Source: CBDCKN01 sp965219035 (lineage in GTDB: Bacteria > Gemmatimonadota > Gemmatimonadetes > Longimicrobiales > Gaopeijiaceae). Taken from it: 64,000 nucleotides of DNA. Positions 1-8,973 of the stretch are shown here, one piece after another (the stretch's first letter is position 1; the number at the start of each line of letters is the position of its first letter). A program made the translations under genes and the position numbers. Under the pieces are notes generated by a model, which was given only the letters and a program-made list of their open reading frames with translations, was not told the origin of the DNA and ran no database searches. The stretch spans positions 744,001 through 808,000 of the forward strand of contig CBDCMR010000003.1 in assembly GCA_965219035.1 (NCBI GenBank). The letters run 5' to 3'.

Positions 1-1
1 G

Positions 2-67
2 GTGCTCGGAGTGCGGATCGAGCTGCTACCGCGCGTCGCCCGTGAGCGGGCTGGGCCGGAGGGGTAA
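2..67 (+). CDS. C-terminal end of a gene entering from the left
   Basis: An open frame runs in from the left edge and ends at a TAA overlapping the next ATG (TAATG). The 21 visible residues are charged and end in RERAGPEG. That is too little to name a family. The stop/start overlap suggests the next gene is translationally coupled to it. Confidence 0.35.
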   Translation: MLGVRIELLPRVARERAGPEG

Positions 68-564
68 TGATGCGCCACGCTCTCGTCCTTGTCGTCCTAG
101 TCCTGCTCCCTGACCAGTCGGGGCTCGCTGGCCAGCGTCTGGAACAAGGCCGGAGCAACTGGTCCTTGTACGTCTCGGGTGTCGTTCTGGTCAACGCATC
201 CGTAGGTGCGACGATCGCGGTCAGGAACGATCTCCGTCAGGAGCCTTTCGGCATACGGACGGGGCGGACCGCGAGGGAAGACTTCTTCCTCGGTACAGGT
301 ACGGCGCTGTCCCCCGGACTACCTTTTCTCGTGACCCAAACCGTCTCCACGGTCCTGGCCTCGGGCACAGGTGAGAGCCGCCGCTATGGCCTGATTGGCC
401 TCGTCATCCACGGGATCGGTTATACCGTCGGAGGACTGGCAGAGCCGATCACCTATGAGCGTCTTGCAGCACCCCTCGAGGAGCCACTCCAGACGCTTGT
501 CGTGATCGGGAACTTCGTCTGGCCGGTGCTTTTGGCGGTCTCGGCCATCAAGGAGCTGCGGTAG
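67..564 (+). CDS. Small multi-pass membrane protein of unknown function
   Basis: The product is 165 aa. A hydrophobic N-terminus (about residues 1-21) could be a signal peptide. It is followed by hydrophobic stretches at about 32-51, 79-100, 105-124 and 142-161, so it is probably a four-helix inner-membrane protein. A polar loop at about 52-78 contains GIRTGRTARED. I do not recognise the family. The start overlaps the stop of the preceding frame as TAATG, suggesting it is the last gene of an operon that begins outside the window. Two consecutive ATG codons make the start ambiguous by one residue. Confidence 0.6.
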   Translation: MMRHALVLVVLVLLPDQSGLAGQRLEQGRSNWSLYVSGVVLVNASVGATIAVRNDLRQEPFGIRTGRTAREDFFLGTGTALSPGLPFLVTQTVSTVLASGTGESRRYGLIGLVIHGIGYTVGGLAEPITYERLAAPLEEPLQTLVVIGNFVWPVLLAVSAIKELR

Positions 565-1184
565 GACACGCTGTCTTCACACTTCCGTGCGTCACCCGTC
601 CTGTTCCAAACTCCGCCGAGCGTGGCACCGCTCGGCATCCACCACCGCAGCCGACTCAGGCTTCAGAACCTTGAGCAGTCCCGTCACGGAGCCCACTGAC
701 GCATACGTATGATCCGAATGAAAAGATACGTACGCTGAGTGGAGCCTAAGAAGGGTGGCCCATCGCCTGACGCTGGCAGCTACTGGTCACAGCCGAGTCT
801 GAAGAAGCTCAGGATGACCCCGTGGGAGGCCGAGCGGCCTGCTGCACCAACACGACGCAACTGGGTGCCCGGAGGGGCGTTTGATACCGGAAGGTCGAGT
901 ATCCGCGCTGATCGACTCTGGCAGCGACCGAGGCTACGCCTTTCTCGCACCCCAATGGGCCGTAGGGATGCCGTCGAGTAGGCCGCCACTGATCCCTTGA
1001 GCCGGTAGCCTCAGGCCGAGAAAATCCTCGGCACCAGATTCACGTCGGCGGTCCGTGAGGCGAGTGTTTCTTGCCAAATAGGCCCTTTCAGTGCCCGTGC
1101 ACACTGTCTCTTAAGTCCCCTCGGACTCGGTCGCCGCCCGGGCAGCCTGAACCTCGCCGCCTGCCCCGGGGGTATGCGGGAGCC
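565..1184. other. 620-bp stretch without a convincing gene
   Basis: No frame here shows a recognisable protein. It holds a perfect 8-bp GC hairpin at 615-636 (arm GCCGAGCG, loop TGGCAC) without a T run, possibly a weak terminator for the gene ending at 564. An AT-richer ATACGTA-containing inverted repeat lies at about 696-736. A 6-bp-stem hairpin (GCCGAG/CTCGGC) lies near 1016-1033. A frame around 875-960 reads weakly like a cold-shock-type peptide but lacks a start. Confidence 0.4.
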
Positions 1185-1796
1185 GTGACCCATTCCCACT
1201 CACCTCCGGACGCCCGTCTGCAGAGGCTGATGGACCTCCTCTCCAGCGACGGCGGGGCCGCGAGCGATCCCCAGCCATTGGAAGGGCACGCCCAGGCCGC
1301 GGTGTCCCTGGTCCTGCGGACCGCCGCCGACCTGGAGGTTCTCCTGATCAGGCGTGCGGAGTCGGAGCGGGATCCCTGGTCGGGACACATGGCGCTGCCC
1401 GGTGGCCGGAGAGAGCCGGGCGATCCCGACCTCGTCGGTACGGCCATCCGGGAGACTGCCGAGGAGACGGGCGTCGAGCTGGGGGCCCGGGGATGGCGCC
1501 TGGGCCGTTTGGCGGAGGTGTCGCCCATCGGCAAGCGTCTTCCCCGCCTCACCATCGTGCCATACGTCTTCGGGGTCCCTCCCGACGTCACCGCTTCGGT
1601 GAACTCATCAGAGGTCGAGTCGGTGATGTGGATTGAGCTCTCCACGCTCCGCGATCCCGAAATCCGCCAAACGACCACGATCCACCTTCCCGAGGGCCCC
1701 AGGGCCTTCCCATGCCTCCAGGTGGGTGAGCACGCGGTGTGGGGGCTGACGTACGGGATCCTCACGGGGTTCCTCGATCTCTTCGACGGAGCGTGA
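1185..1796 (+). CDS. NUDIX hydrolase, CoA-pyrophosphatase-like
   Basis: The product is about 203 aa if the GTG at 1185 is used. The open frame extends upstream, but that part has no NUDIX similarity. The box is visible as LPGGRREPGD followed by RETAEETG, preceded by LLIRRAESERDPWSGHMALP. That is the layout of the NudL/YeaB branch, which cleaves the pyrophosphate of CoA derivatives or related nucleotides. A C-terminal segment ends GFLDLFDGA. It converges tightly with the propeller gene at 1799. The family is clear; the substrate is inferred and could be another nucleoside diphosphate derivative. Confidence 0.8.
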   Translation: MTHSHSPPDARLQRLMDLLSSDGGAASDPQPLEGHAQAAVSLVLRTAADLEVLLIRRAESERDPWSGHMALPGGRREPGDPDLVGTAIRETAEETGVELGARGWRLGRLAEVSPIGKRLPRLTIVPYVFGVPPDVTASVNSSEVESVMWIELSTLRDPEIRQTTTIHLPEGPRAFPCLQVGEHAVWGLTYGILTGFLDLFDGA

Positions 1797-1798
1797 GG

Positions 1799-2890
1799 TC
1801 AGGGGCTCTCCACCCATTCGGCGATGAAGATGTTGGTCTCGCCCTCCTCGGCCTGGTCCCTATTCGAGCCCCAGACCAGGTAGCGGCCGTCCGGGCTGAA
1901 GACGGGGAAGCCGTCGAACCCGTCCGAGTACGTGATCCGCTCCAGACCAGAGCCGTCCTCGTTGACCATGTAGAGCTCGAAATCACGGCCGGTGGGATCA
2001 TCCTTGTTCGACGCGAAGATGATCTTGGTTCCCGAAGGGTGCCAATACGGCCCGAAGTTCGCCGCTCCGTTGTGCGTGATGTCCGTCTGATCCGATCCAT
2101 CGGCATTCATGACGAAGATCTCGAGAACGCTCGGCCTTATCAGACCGTCGGCGAGAAGTGAAGTGTAGTCCTCGACCTCCCGGGGATCCGTGGGACGATG
2201 GGCTCGATACACGATCGTCGACCCGTCCGGTGAGTAGAAAGGACCTCCGTCGTACCCCATGGTGTTCGTGAGCCGCTCGACATCCGAGCCGTCCGGCGCC
2301 ATGGAGTAGATGTCCAGATCGCCATCGCGCATGGACGTGAATACCACGCGATCCCCTACCGGCGAAAATGTCGCCTCGGCGTCGTATCCGAAGGTGCTCG
2401 TCAACTGCGTGAGGTTCGACCCGTCCGCGTCGGCCATGAAGATGTCGTAGCTGGGATAGACCGCCCAGACGTAGCCCCGGGAGAAATCCGGGACGGCCGG
2501 GCAGGCGCTGGCGTAGTGGTGGGTCGAGGAGTAGAGAATCTTGTCGCCGGCGGGGTAGTAATACGAGCACGTCGTCCTACCCTGGCCGGTGCTGAGCATC
2601 TGCACGTCGCTTCCGTCCAGGGACATCGTGTAGATTTGATCGCACCCCCCGCTGCGCGGTGTGGACTGGAAGATCAGTCGGGTGCCGTCGAACGAGAAGT
2701 AGGCCTCCGCGTTCTCGCCCTCGAAGGTGAGCTGACGGACGTTTCGTAGGTGGACCTCCTGCGACTGCGGGGGCGAATAGCCCCACGGATCCGGTGTGTG
2801 GTCGGAAGCGTGTGGAGTTGGACCGGCTGCGCAGAGCATGAAGGCCGCGACCATGCCGGCAGCAGTCGGCGGCTCTACTAGGGAAAACAT
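1799..2890 (-). CDS. Secreted TolB-like beta-propeller (PD40 repeats)
   Basis: The product is 363 aa with a short hydrophobic leader. About seven PD40/WD40-like repeats follow, each of the form FSPDGxxIVFxSxRDGxxxIYxMxxDGS (for example FSFDGTRLIFQS, FSPVGDRVVFTSMRDG, YSPDGSTIVY, FSPDGRYLVWGSNRD). Such propellers are common in periplasmic TolB and in extracellular Gemmatimonadota proteins. They usually bind protein or carbohydrate; no catalytic domain is seen. A GGAGG lies 7 nt before the ATG at 2890. An alternative start at 2854 would give a more typical signal peptide (MVAAFMLCAAG). It diverges from the M28 peptidase with only 25 bp between start codons. Confidence 0.8.
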   Translation of the reverse strand: MFSLVEPPTAAGMVAAFMLCAAGPTPHASDHTPDPWGYSPPQSQEVHLRNVRQLTFEGENAEAYFSFDGTRLIFQSTPRSGGCDQIYTMSLDGSDVQMLSTGQGRTTCSYYYPAGDKILYSSTHHYASACPAVPDFSRGYVWAVYPSYDIFMADADGSNLTQLTSTFGYDAEATFSPVGDRVVFTSMRDGDLDIYSMAPDGSDVERLTNTMGYDGGPFYSPDGSTIVYRAHRPTDPREVEDYTSLLADGLIRPSVLEIFVMNADGSDQTDITHNGAANFGPYWHPSGTKIIFASNKDDPTGRDFELYMVNEDGSGLERITYSDGFDGFPVFSPDGRYLVWGSNRDQAEEGETNIFIAEWVESP

Positions 2891-2915
2891 TCAATGTCCT
2901 CCAAGAGGATGATCG

Positions 2916-4694
2916 ATGTCTAGATTATTCACCTTCCTCGCGGCGCTCGCGGGTGGATTCGCTCTGGCGGGCCCCACCGGCCTCGTAGCGGGCCAGGTGA
3001 CCCAGAACTGCCCCGAGGCGGAGCGTCGCACACGTGCGTCCGCCGGTGCCCTGGCACATGTTCGTTATCTGGCGGACGACACCCTGGAGGGCCGCGAGGT
3101 CGGCTCCCGGGGAGCTCGTTGTGCCGCAGATTACATCGCCAGCCGGCTCGAGATCCTCGGACTCGAGGGTGCCGGACCGGGCGGCAGCTACTTCCAGAGC
3201 TTCGACGTTCGTGCGGGCTCGGCCCTGGTAGCCGGCAACGAGCTCCTGGTCGACCAGGCCAGCTACCCCGTCGAATTCGACTGGATCCCGTTTGGATACT
3301 CGGCAACCGATGCCGTCACCGTACCCCTGATCTACGGGGGGGACGGCATCAACCGGCCGGGCGACCCGGACAACACCTATCCCATGCTCGCACTGGAGCA
3401 CCGCATCGTCGTCGTCGAAGATGGGGACCTCGAAGCCCGCTCCAGCCGGGCCTTGCAGGCCGATCCCCACTTCAAGGCCTCGGTGGCGGCGGGCCGCGGG
3501 GCCTTCGGCCTACTGGTGCTCATGCGCGAAAGGCAGGAGCTTCCCAGCTTGTTCAAGGAGACGCGAGCGGCCCTTCGCATTCCGGTCGCCGCCGTCCGCG
3601 GTGAAGCTGCCGACCGGATTCGACGGGCGGCCCAGGCCGGCGCGACCGCCACGCTCCGAACCTCCGTACAGCCGCGTATGTCCGAGGCCAGGAACGTCGC
3701 GGCCCTGCTCCCTGGCTCCGACCGGTCCCTGGCCGACGAGATCCTGATCGTCGGAGCACATTACGATCACCTTGGTCTCGGAGGCGACGGCTCCCTGGCT
3801 CCCGACGCGACGGGCACGGTCCACAACGGAGCCGACGACAACGCCAGCGGATCGGCAGCGCTGATCGAGGTCGCTCAGCGGCTGGCGCAGGGCTCACGAC
3901 GTCCCGCCCGATCGGTCCTCTTCATCGCCTTCACGGGTGAAGAGAAGGGTCTCTGGGGCTCAGCGCACTATGTGAGGAATCCCCTCGTCCCCATCGAGCG
4001 ATCGGTCGCAATGCTGAACATGGACATGGTGGGTCGCTTAGAGGGCCGCACACTCACCGTCATGGGCGTGGGCACCGCGGAGGAGTGGGAAGAGATCCTC
4101 GGCGACGCCAACCGAGCACTGGAGCGCCCCCTGCGTATCGCTACTTCTCCTGACGGGCTCGGCCCCTCGGATCACTCCTCTTTTTATGGAGAGGGGATCC
4201 CGGTCCTGCACTTCTTCTCCAACACCCACGAGGACTACCACCGGCCCTCGGACGACGTCGACAAGATCGATGGAGAGGGCCTCAAGCACATCGTCGAGCT
4301 CGTGACGGAAGTGGCCCTCGGGGTCGCCGGCGAGGAGGGATCGGACGAGCGCGTCGCCCTCACCCCCATCGAGGCGGTGGCGATACCGGCGCACGGCCAG
4401 TCGTCTTCCAGCACGAGTCGCGGGTACGGCCCCTACCTAGGAACGATCCCAGACATGGTCCCAACCGACTTCGGCCTGCGTCTCTCAGGGGTCCGTGAGG
4501 GGAGCCCGGCTCACAAGGCCGGTCTTCAAAAGGGTGACGTGGTCGTCGAATTCGGAGGGAAAGAGGTCGGTGACATCTACGCCTACACGTATGCCCTCAG
4601 GGATCACGCGCCGGGCGACAAGGTAGAAATCGTGGTGCTGCGGAATGGCGAGCGGGTGACCGTTACGGCGACCCTGGGGGATCGGCGGGAGTAG
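2916..4694 (+). CDS. Secreted M28-family zinc aminopeptidase with C-terminal PDZ domain
   Basis: The product is 592 aa. Residues 1-27 form a signal peptide (ends LVAGQ). An insert resembling a protease-associated domain spans about 90-230. The M28 domain carries the expected co-catalytic zinc residues: H282 (GAHYDH), D307 (GADDNASG), E342/E343 (TGEEKGLWGS), D370 (NMDMVG) and H420 (SDHSSFY). A PDZ domain occupies about 510-592 (VREGSPAHKAGLQKGDVV). It should be exported and remove N-terminal residues from peptides, with the PDZ domain recruiting substrates or partners. AGAGGA lies about 6 nt before the ATG. It converges with gyrA. Confidence 0.9.
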   Translation: MSRLFTFLAALAGGFALAGPTGLVAGQVTQNCPEAERRTRASAGALAHVRYLADDTLEGREVGSRGARCAADYIASRLEILGLEGAGPGGSYFQSFDVRAGSALVAGNELLVDQASYPVEFDWIPFGYSATDAVTVPLIYGGDGINRPGDPDNTYPMLALEHRIVVVEDGDLEARSSRALQADPHFKASVAAGRGAFGLLVLMRERQELPSLFKETRAALRIPVAAVRGEAADRIRRAAQAGATATLRTSVQPRMSEARNVAALLPGSDRSLADEILIVGAHYDHLGLGGDGSLAPDATGTVHNGADDNASGSAALIEVAQRLAQGSRRPARSVLFIAFTGEEKGLWGSAHYVRNPLVPIERSVAMLNMDMVGRLEGRTLTVMGVGTAEEWEEILGDANRALERPLRIATSPDGLGPSDHSSFYGEGIPVLHFFSNTHEDYHRPSDDVDKIDGEGLKHIVELVTEVALGVAGEEGSDERVALTPIEAVAIPAHGQSSSSTSRGYGPYLGTIPDMVPTDFGLRLSGVREGSPAHKAGLQKGDVVVEFGGKEVGDIYAYTYALRDHAPGDKVEIVVLRNGERVTVTATLGDRRE

Positions 4695-4748
4695 CGCACA
4701 CCGCGGCGAGCCATCGCACGGACGGGCTCGACCCGGGGCGTAGTTCCC

Positions 4749-7259
4749 TCAGCCGGCGTCGGTCACCCCTGCCCCGAGCAGATCCAGTTGCCCGGGAGCC
4801 TCCTCTCCCTGGGGCCCCCTGCGGGCCCCGACGGCCCCGTAGGCCCGTGTTACCTCCACGACTCGGTCGCCACCCTCCAGCTCCACCAGCCGGCGCCCCT
4901 GTGTCCTTCTGCCCTGCGCGGGGACCTCCTCAGCGATCAGTCGCGTGACCCGCCCCCCAGCCGTCACGACCATGACCTCGTCCCCTTCCAACACCTCCAG
5001 AGCCGATACGAGGGTGCTCTCATCCCCCGACGGCACGGCCATGGTGCCCAACCCTCCTCGCTTCTGTAGGGGGAAATCGCCCACCGCGGTCTTCTTGCCG
5101 AGTCCCCCGTCAGTAACGCTCATCACCCAGGCGTCCCGGCGGATGAGGAGCAACCCCACCACCGAGTCACGGTTCTTCAGGTCGATGCCCTTCACGCCCT
5201 GAGCCGTACGTCCCAGCACGGACAGGTCGGACTCGGGAAAGCGGATAGCCCTCCCCGCGCTCGTGATGAGCATGACCTCTCCGGTCCCGTCCGAGAGTCG
5301 GACGTCCAGGATTCGGTCGCCCTCCTTCACGCCGGACGCGATCATCCCCCCCGCGCGCGGATTTGCGAACTCGGCGAGCATGGTCCGCTTCATCACGCCC
5401 TTTTCGGAGATGAACACGACAAACCGCTCGGCGCTCAGGTCATCCGCCGCCAGAGTCGTGACGATGGCATCCCCGCGATCCGCCTGGGTCAGGGCGTAGA
5501 TGGACTGTCCTCTGGACGCCCTGCCTCCCTCGGGCACGTCGAGGACCGGTAGGAAGTGCACATGGCCCCTCTCGGTGAAGGCCAGCAGCCAGCCCTGCGT
5601 CCGCGCGACGAAGATCCGCTCCAGATAGTCGTCCTCGAAATGCTCCATGCCGGCCAGCGCCTTCCCCGAGGACACGCGGCGCCGGTAGAGATGCATGGGA
5701 ATTCGCTTCACGAAGCCCTCGTGGCTCACCGTGATGACCACGTCCTCGTCCGCCACCGTGTCCTCCACGGCGACCTCCTCGGACTCGTCCTCCTCGAGGA
5801 TCACGGTGCGCCGGTCGTCACCGTACTTCTCCACGAGCTCGTCGAGCTCCTCGATCATGATCTCGAGCTTCCGGGCCTCGCTCTTGAGCACTCCCTTCAG
5901 ATCCTTGATGGTCGCTTTGAGCTCCTTCAGCCGCTTCTTGAGCTGGTCCCGCTCCAGGGCCGTGAGCCTGGCAAGCCGCATGTTGAGGATGGCATCGGCC
6001 TGGATCTCCGAGAGGCCCAGGAGATCCTGCAACCGCTCGGCAGCCTCCGACCGGTCCTTGGAGCTGCGGATGATGGCGATGACCTCCTCGATGGCGCCAA
6101 GGGCCGCCAGCAGGCCCTCCACCGTGTGCTTCTCCGCCTCGGCCTGCTCGAGATCGTGCCTGGAGCGACGCTGGATGACCTCGATGCGGTGATCGCGGAA
6201 GCGCTCCAGAAGCTCGAGGAGCGTGAACTCCTTCGGCTCGCCGTGATCCAGGGCGATGAGGATGGCCCCAAAAGTGGATTGGAGGCTGGTCTTCTTGTGA
6301 AGGAGCTGGATGACCTTGGCGGCCTTGGCGCCCCTCTTGAGCTCCATCACGAACCGCAGGCCGTCCCGATCCGACTCGTCACGGATGTCGGCGAGGGCGT
6401 CGATCCTCCCCTTCCGGGCGAGGCCCGCGATCTGCTGGATGATCCTGGATTTGGAGACCGCGTACGGCAGCTCGGTGACGACGAGCTGTTCCTTCCCGCC
6501 CCTCAGGGCCTCCTTGACGATGCGGGCCCGCATGACGATTCGACCCCGTCCCTTCTCGTACATGTCGCGGATCCCACTGTGGCCCACGACGAATCCACCG
6601 GTGGGGAAATCCGGGCCGGGCAGGCGGCGCATCACAACGTCGAGGGACGGCTCGGGCTCTTCGATCAGAGCCTTCAGAGCGGCTGCTGCTTCCCGGAGGT
6701 TGTGAGGCGGGACGTTGGTACTGAGGCCGACGGCGATCCCGGATGATCCGTTGACCAGCAGGTTCGGGACCCGCGAGGGCAAGACTGTGGGCTCGGTGCG
6801 CTGCCCGTCGAAGTTGTCCGCGACATCGACCGTCTCCTTCTCGATGTCGGCCAGGATCTCTTCGGCGATCAGGGCAAGCTTGGCCTCGGTGTACCGGTAC
6901 GCCGCCGCCGAGTCCCCATCGATGGAGCCGAAGTTGCCCTGCCCGTCTACGAGGGGGTACCGTAGCGAGAAGTCCTGCACCATCCGGACCAGGGCGTCAT
7001 AGACGGCCGCGTCTCCGTGTGGGTGGTACTTGCCTAGCACGTCCCCGACGACCGTAGCGCTCTTCTTGTACGGTCTGTCCGGCCTCAACCCAAGCTCGTG
7101 CATCGCGAAGAGAATGCGCCGGTGGACGGGCTTGAGTCCGTCCCGCACGTCCGGCAGAGCCCTCTGCACGATCACGCTCATGGAGTAGTCCAGGAATGAT
7201 TCGCGCATCTCTTCCTCGATGAGCCTGGGAAGGATGCGCTCGCGGGTCTGGGCCGTCAT
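4749..7259 (-). CDS. gyrA: DNA gyrase subunit A
   Basis: The product is 836 aa from the ATG at 7259, which has AGGAG six bases upstream; a longer frame exists but is not needed. The N-terminal breakage-reunion domain has the catalytic tyrosine at Tyr123 (AAAYRYTE). The six-bladed C-terminal wrapping domain contains the GyrA box QKRGGLG, which distinguishes it from ParC. With GyrB it introduces negative supercoils using ATP. In the quinolone-determining region the residue matching E. coli Ser83 is Ala84 (HGDAAVYD); the Asp87 equivalent, Asp88, is kept. gyrB is not in the window. A hairpin terminator separates it from the sigma/anti-sigma genes upstream. Confidence 0.97.
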   Translation of the reverse strand: MTAQTRERILPRLIEEEMRESFLDYSMSVIVQRALPDVRDGLKPVHRRILFAMHELGLRPDRPYKKSATVVGDVLGKYHPHGDAAVYDALVRMVQDFSLRYPLVDGQGNFGSIDGDSAAAYRYTEAKLALIAEEILADIEKETVDVADNFDGQRTEPTVLPSRVPNLLVNGSSGIAVGLSTNVPPHNLREAAAALKALIEEPEPSLDVVMRRLPGPDFPTGGFVVGHSGIRDMYEKGRGRIVMRARIVKEALRGGKEQLVVTELPYAVSKSRIIQQIAGLARKGRIDALADIRDESDRDGLRFVMELKRGAKAAKVIQLLHKKTSLQSTFGAILIALDHGEPKEFTLLELLERFRDHRIEVIQRRSRHDLEQAEAEKHTVEGLLAALGAIEEVIAIIRSSKDRSEAAERLQDLLGLSEIQADAILNMRLARLTALERDQLKKRLKELKATIKDLKGVLKSEARKLEIMIEELDELVEKYGDDRRTVILEEDESEEVAVEDTVADEDVVITVSHEGFVKRIPMHLYRRRVSSGKALAGMEHFEDDYLERIFVARTQGWLLAFTERGHVHFLPVLDVPEGGRASRGQSIYALTQADRGDAIVTTLAADDLSAERFVVFISEKGVMKRTMLAEFANPRAGGMIASGVKEGDRILDVRLSDGTGEVMLITSAGRAIRFPESDLSVLGRTAQGVKGIDLKNRDSVVGLLLIRRDAWVMSVTDGGLGKKTAVGDFPLQKRGGLGTMAVPSGDESTLVSALEVLEGDEVMVVTAGGRVTRLIAEEVPAQGRRTQGRRLVELEGGDRVVEVTRAYGAVGARRGPQGEEAPGQLDLLGAGVTDAG

Positions 7260-7360
7260 CACAACTCCTGCTGAGCCGAAGGCAAATCGAAAAATGAACG
7301 CCGGGCGACGCGACGATGGGCGTACGATCTCAGGATCGTCGAGGCAAATCAAGGCGGGGC

Positions 7361-7399
7361 CAAAAGCGAGAGCCGCGAGTCGAATTCGACTCGCGGCTC
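7361..7399 (-). terminator. Hairpin terminator after the sigma/anti-sigma pair
   Basis: A perfect 30-bp palindrome at 7370-7399 (11-nt arm GAGCCGCGAGT, GAATTC at the centre) is followed on the minus strand by TCGCTTTT. It sits between the anti-sigma stop (7431) and gyrA (7259), as expected for a Rho-independent terminator reading leftwards. The short T run makes it imperfect. Confidence 0.6.
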
Positions 7400-7430
7400 C
7401 GTGGTCTTGATGGGGCTGATCGGCGGTGTG

Positions 7431-7745
7431 TTAACCCCCTCGGGCGCCCCCCTCGGCCAGGGCCTGGAGGACGCGACCCTTCAGCTCCTCCGAGGCATGA
7501 CCGTTTCTCTGGGAACGGCCGAGGGCCTCGAGGAAGTGCCTCTCGAACTGGGCCCTGGGGTAGCACGCCTTGCAGACCTCGAGGTGAAGGCGTACCCCCT
7601 CCTGGGACATGTCGTCCAGCTCGCCGTCCAAGTACTCGAACAACCTGGCCACGGCCTCGTCGCACGAGATCATCCCTTCGGAGGGGCCGCCGCCGGCGCC
7701 CCTAGGAAGCCCGAACAGTCTCTTCAACCCATCGAATGCAGTCAC
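7431..7745 (-). CDS. Zinc-binding anti-sigma factor, RsrA/RshA-like
   Basis: The product is 104 aa with no transmembrane segment. The pattern ISCDEAV...YLDGELDD...HLEVCKAC contains the Cys-His-x3-Cys-x2-Cys signature of zinc-associated anti-sigma (zf-HC2) proteins of the RsrA type. In that family the zinc site is a thiol switch that releases an ECF sigma factor on oxidation. It starts directly after the sigma stop (0 bp gap), so the two are co-expressed. The redox role is inferred from the family and pairing. A low-complexity glycine-rich C-terminus follows the helical part. Confidence 0.8.
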   Translation of the reverse strand: MTAFDGLKRLFGLPRGAGGGPSEGMISCDEAVARLFEYLDGELDDMSQEGVRLHLEVCKACYPRAQFERHFLEALGRSQRNGHASEELKGRVLQALAEGGARGG

Positions 7746-8369
7746 CTAGCCATCCCCAACCGCCTCGGAGATGTATCCCATCTCGACGGCATATGCGTGG
7801 AGTCGCTCCTGGAGCTGCCGTCTGCCTCTGAACAGTCGACTCTTCACTGTCCCGACCGGAATCTCCATGATTTCGGCAATCTCGTTGTAGGAAAGGTCCT
7901 CTAGGTCCGACAACACCACGGCTATTCTGTATTCATCCGGCAAGTTATCGATGGCGCGAAGGATTTCCTCGTCTACGATCGAGCGGAAGAACTCGCCCTC
8001 CGGATCGGTGTTCTTGGACGCCGCGAACACGGCAGCCTCGCGAGAGAGCGCCCTGGGATCCTCGTACGCCGTCTCCGCCACAATCTCATCGTGGCGTTGC
8101 CCCCGCTCCCGCTGCCTGAGGAATACGTTCCTACAGATAGTGAAGAGCCAGCTCTTGCATCTTGTTCCCGGCGTGTACTGCTCCCAGGCTCTGAAGGCCC
8201 GGAAGTACGTGTCCTGTACGAGATCCTCGGCCCCGTCCTGGGTCCCGGCCAAGCGCAGAGCGAACCGATACACGGCGTCCATATGCGGGATCGCTTCATC
8301 GAGGAAGCTCGCCCCCTGTTGGTTCACGTAATTCGGAAGTCTCTCGCTGCTCGTCACGGATCTTGGCAC
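7746..8369 (-). CDS. ECF sigma factor, SigR/SigH-like
   Basis: The product is 207 aa from a GTG at 8369. Region 2 is visible as YRFALRLAGTQDGAEDLVQDTYFRAFRAW and region 4 as LPDEYRIAVVLSDLEDLSYNEIAEIMEI followed by PVGTVKSRLFRGRRQL, shown here only in part to keep motifs short. The long linker and the GTRCKSWLF motif match the SigR/SigH (ECF12) group that controls disulfide-stress responses. It lies just upstream of its likely cognate zinc anti-sigma. A second GTG a few codons downstream is an alternative start. Confidence 0.88.
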   Translation of the reverse strand: MPRSVTSSERLPNYVNQQGASFLDEAIPHMDAVYRFALRLAGTQDGAEDLVQDTYFRAFRAWEQYTPGTRCKSWLFTICRNVFLRQRERGQRHDEIVAETAYEDPRALSREAAVFAASKNTDPEGEFFRSIVDEEILRAIDNLPDEYRIAVVLSDLEDLSYNEIAEIMEIPVGTVKSRLFRGRRQLQERLHAYAVEMGYISEAVGDG

Positions 8370-8425
8370 CCAGTGGTGCGCATTGAAGCCGTAGTGCGGC
8401 TCAGCCGGAGTTTACCCGGCGGAGA

Positions 8426-8848
8426 TCAGTCTGGAAAGACGAACTCTCTGGCCAGCTCGTCGGTGACTGGGCCCCCGATCACCAGTTCGATGAGGGCCAC
8501 CATCTCCTGCCCGACCTCCTCGAGACGCGACAGGACCGAGAAGGCGTGAGCGAAATCGAAGTAGGCCGATACGGCTCCTTCGTGAGCCGGATGCGTGGTC
8601 GTCACCGCCGTCTCCATCTCGACCCGTAGGATCTCGACGATGGCTGCCACCGCACTGCGGAGAGCTTTCTGCTCGGCGAGCGTCTGGACGGACCAGTCCC
8701 CGTTCAGGCGGGGAAGCAGGGCGGCCACTTGCTCCCGCTCCTCCGGTGGAGCGGCCACGACGCCCGGCTCCAGAGCATAGCCGTTGAGAATCTGCCGCGC
8801 GCCGGCCTTCAGCGCCGTCAGTTCCTCGAAATTGCATTGCACAATCAC
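8426..8848 (-). CDS. Conserved-looking hypothetical protein
   Basis: The product is 140 aa, acidic, with no signal peptide or transmembrane segment. It appears mainly helical, with long Ala/Glu/Leu stretches and a single cysteine near the N-terminus (IVQCNFEEL). It ends LAREFVFPD. It lies 56 bp upstream of the sigma factor in the same direction and may belong to its transcription unit. I do not recognise the family. Confidence 0.6.
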   Translation of the reverse strand: MIVQCNFEELTALKAGARQILNGYALEPGVVAAPPEEREQVAALLPRLNGDWSVQTLAEQKALRSAVAAIVEILRVEMETAVTTTHPAHEGAVSAYFDFAHAFSVLSRLEEVGQEMVALIELVIGGPVTDELAREFVFPD

Positions 8849-8973
8849 GGCTCGCCCCCTCTGTTGCCGAGCTTCCTCCTTACTTATCTACCTATTCCAT
8901 CGGCAGATTGTTTCTGCAAGGCAAGCATTCACGGGGGCCCGACGCCTTCGGGGAGATAGGCCCGGGATGCGTC

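Noticed and set aside
875..960. Frame reading LIPEGRVSALIDSGSDRGYAFL, similar to a cold-shock-type peptide
   Set aside because: No start codon or ribosome-binding site, an upstream stop close by, and the match is too short to trust.
5556..6746. Long open frame (396 codons) antisense to gyrA
   Set aside because: A GC-driven shadow of gyrA; no recognisable domain, and gyrA is certain on the other strand.
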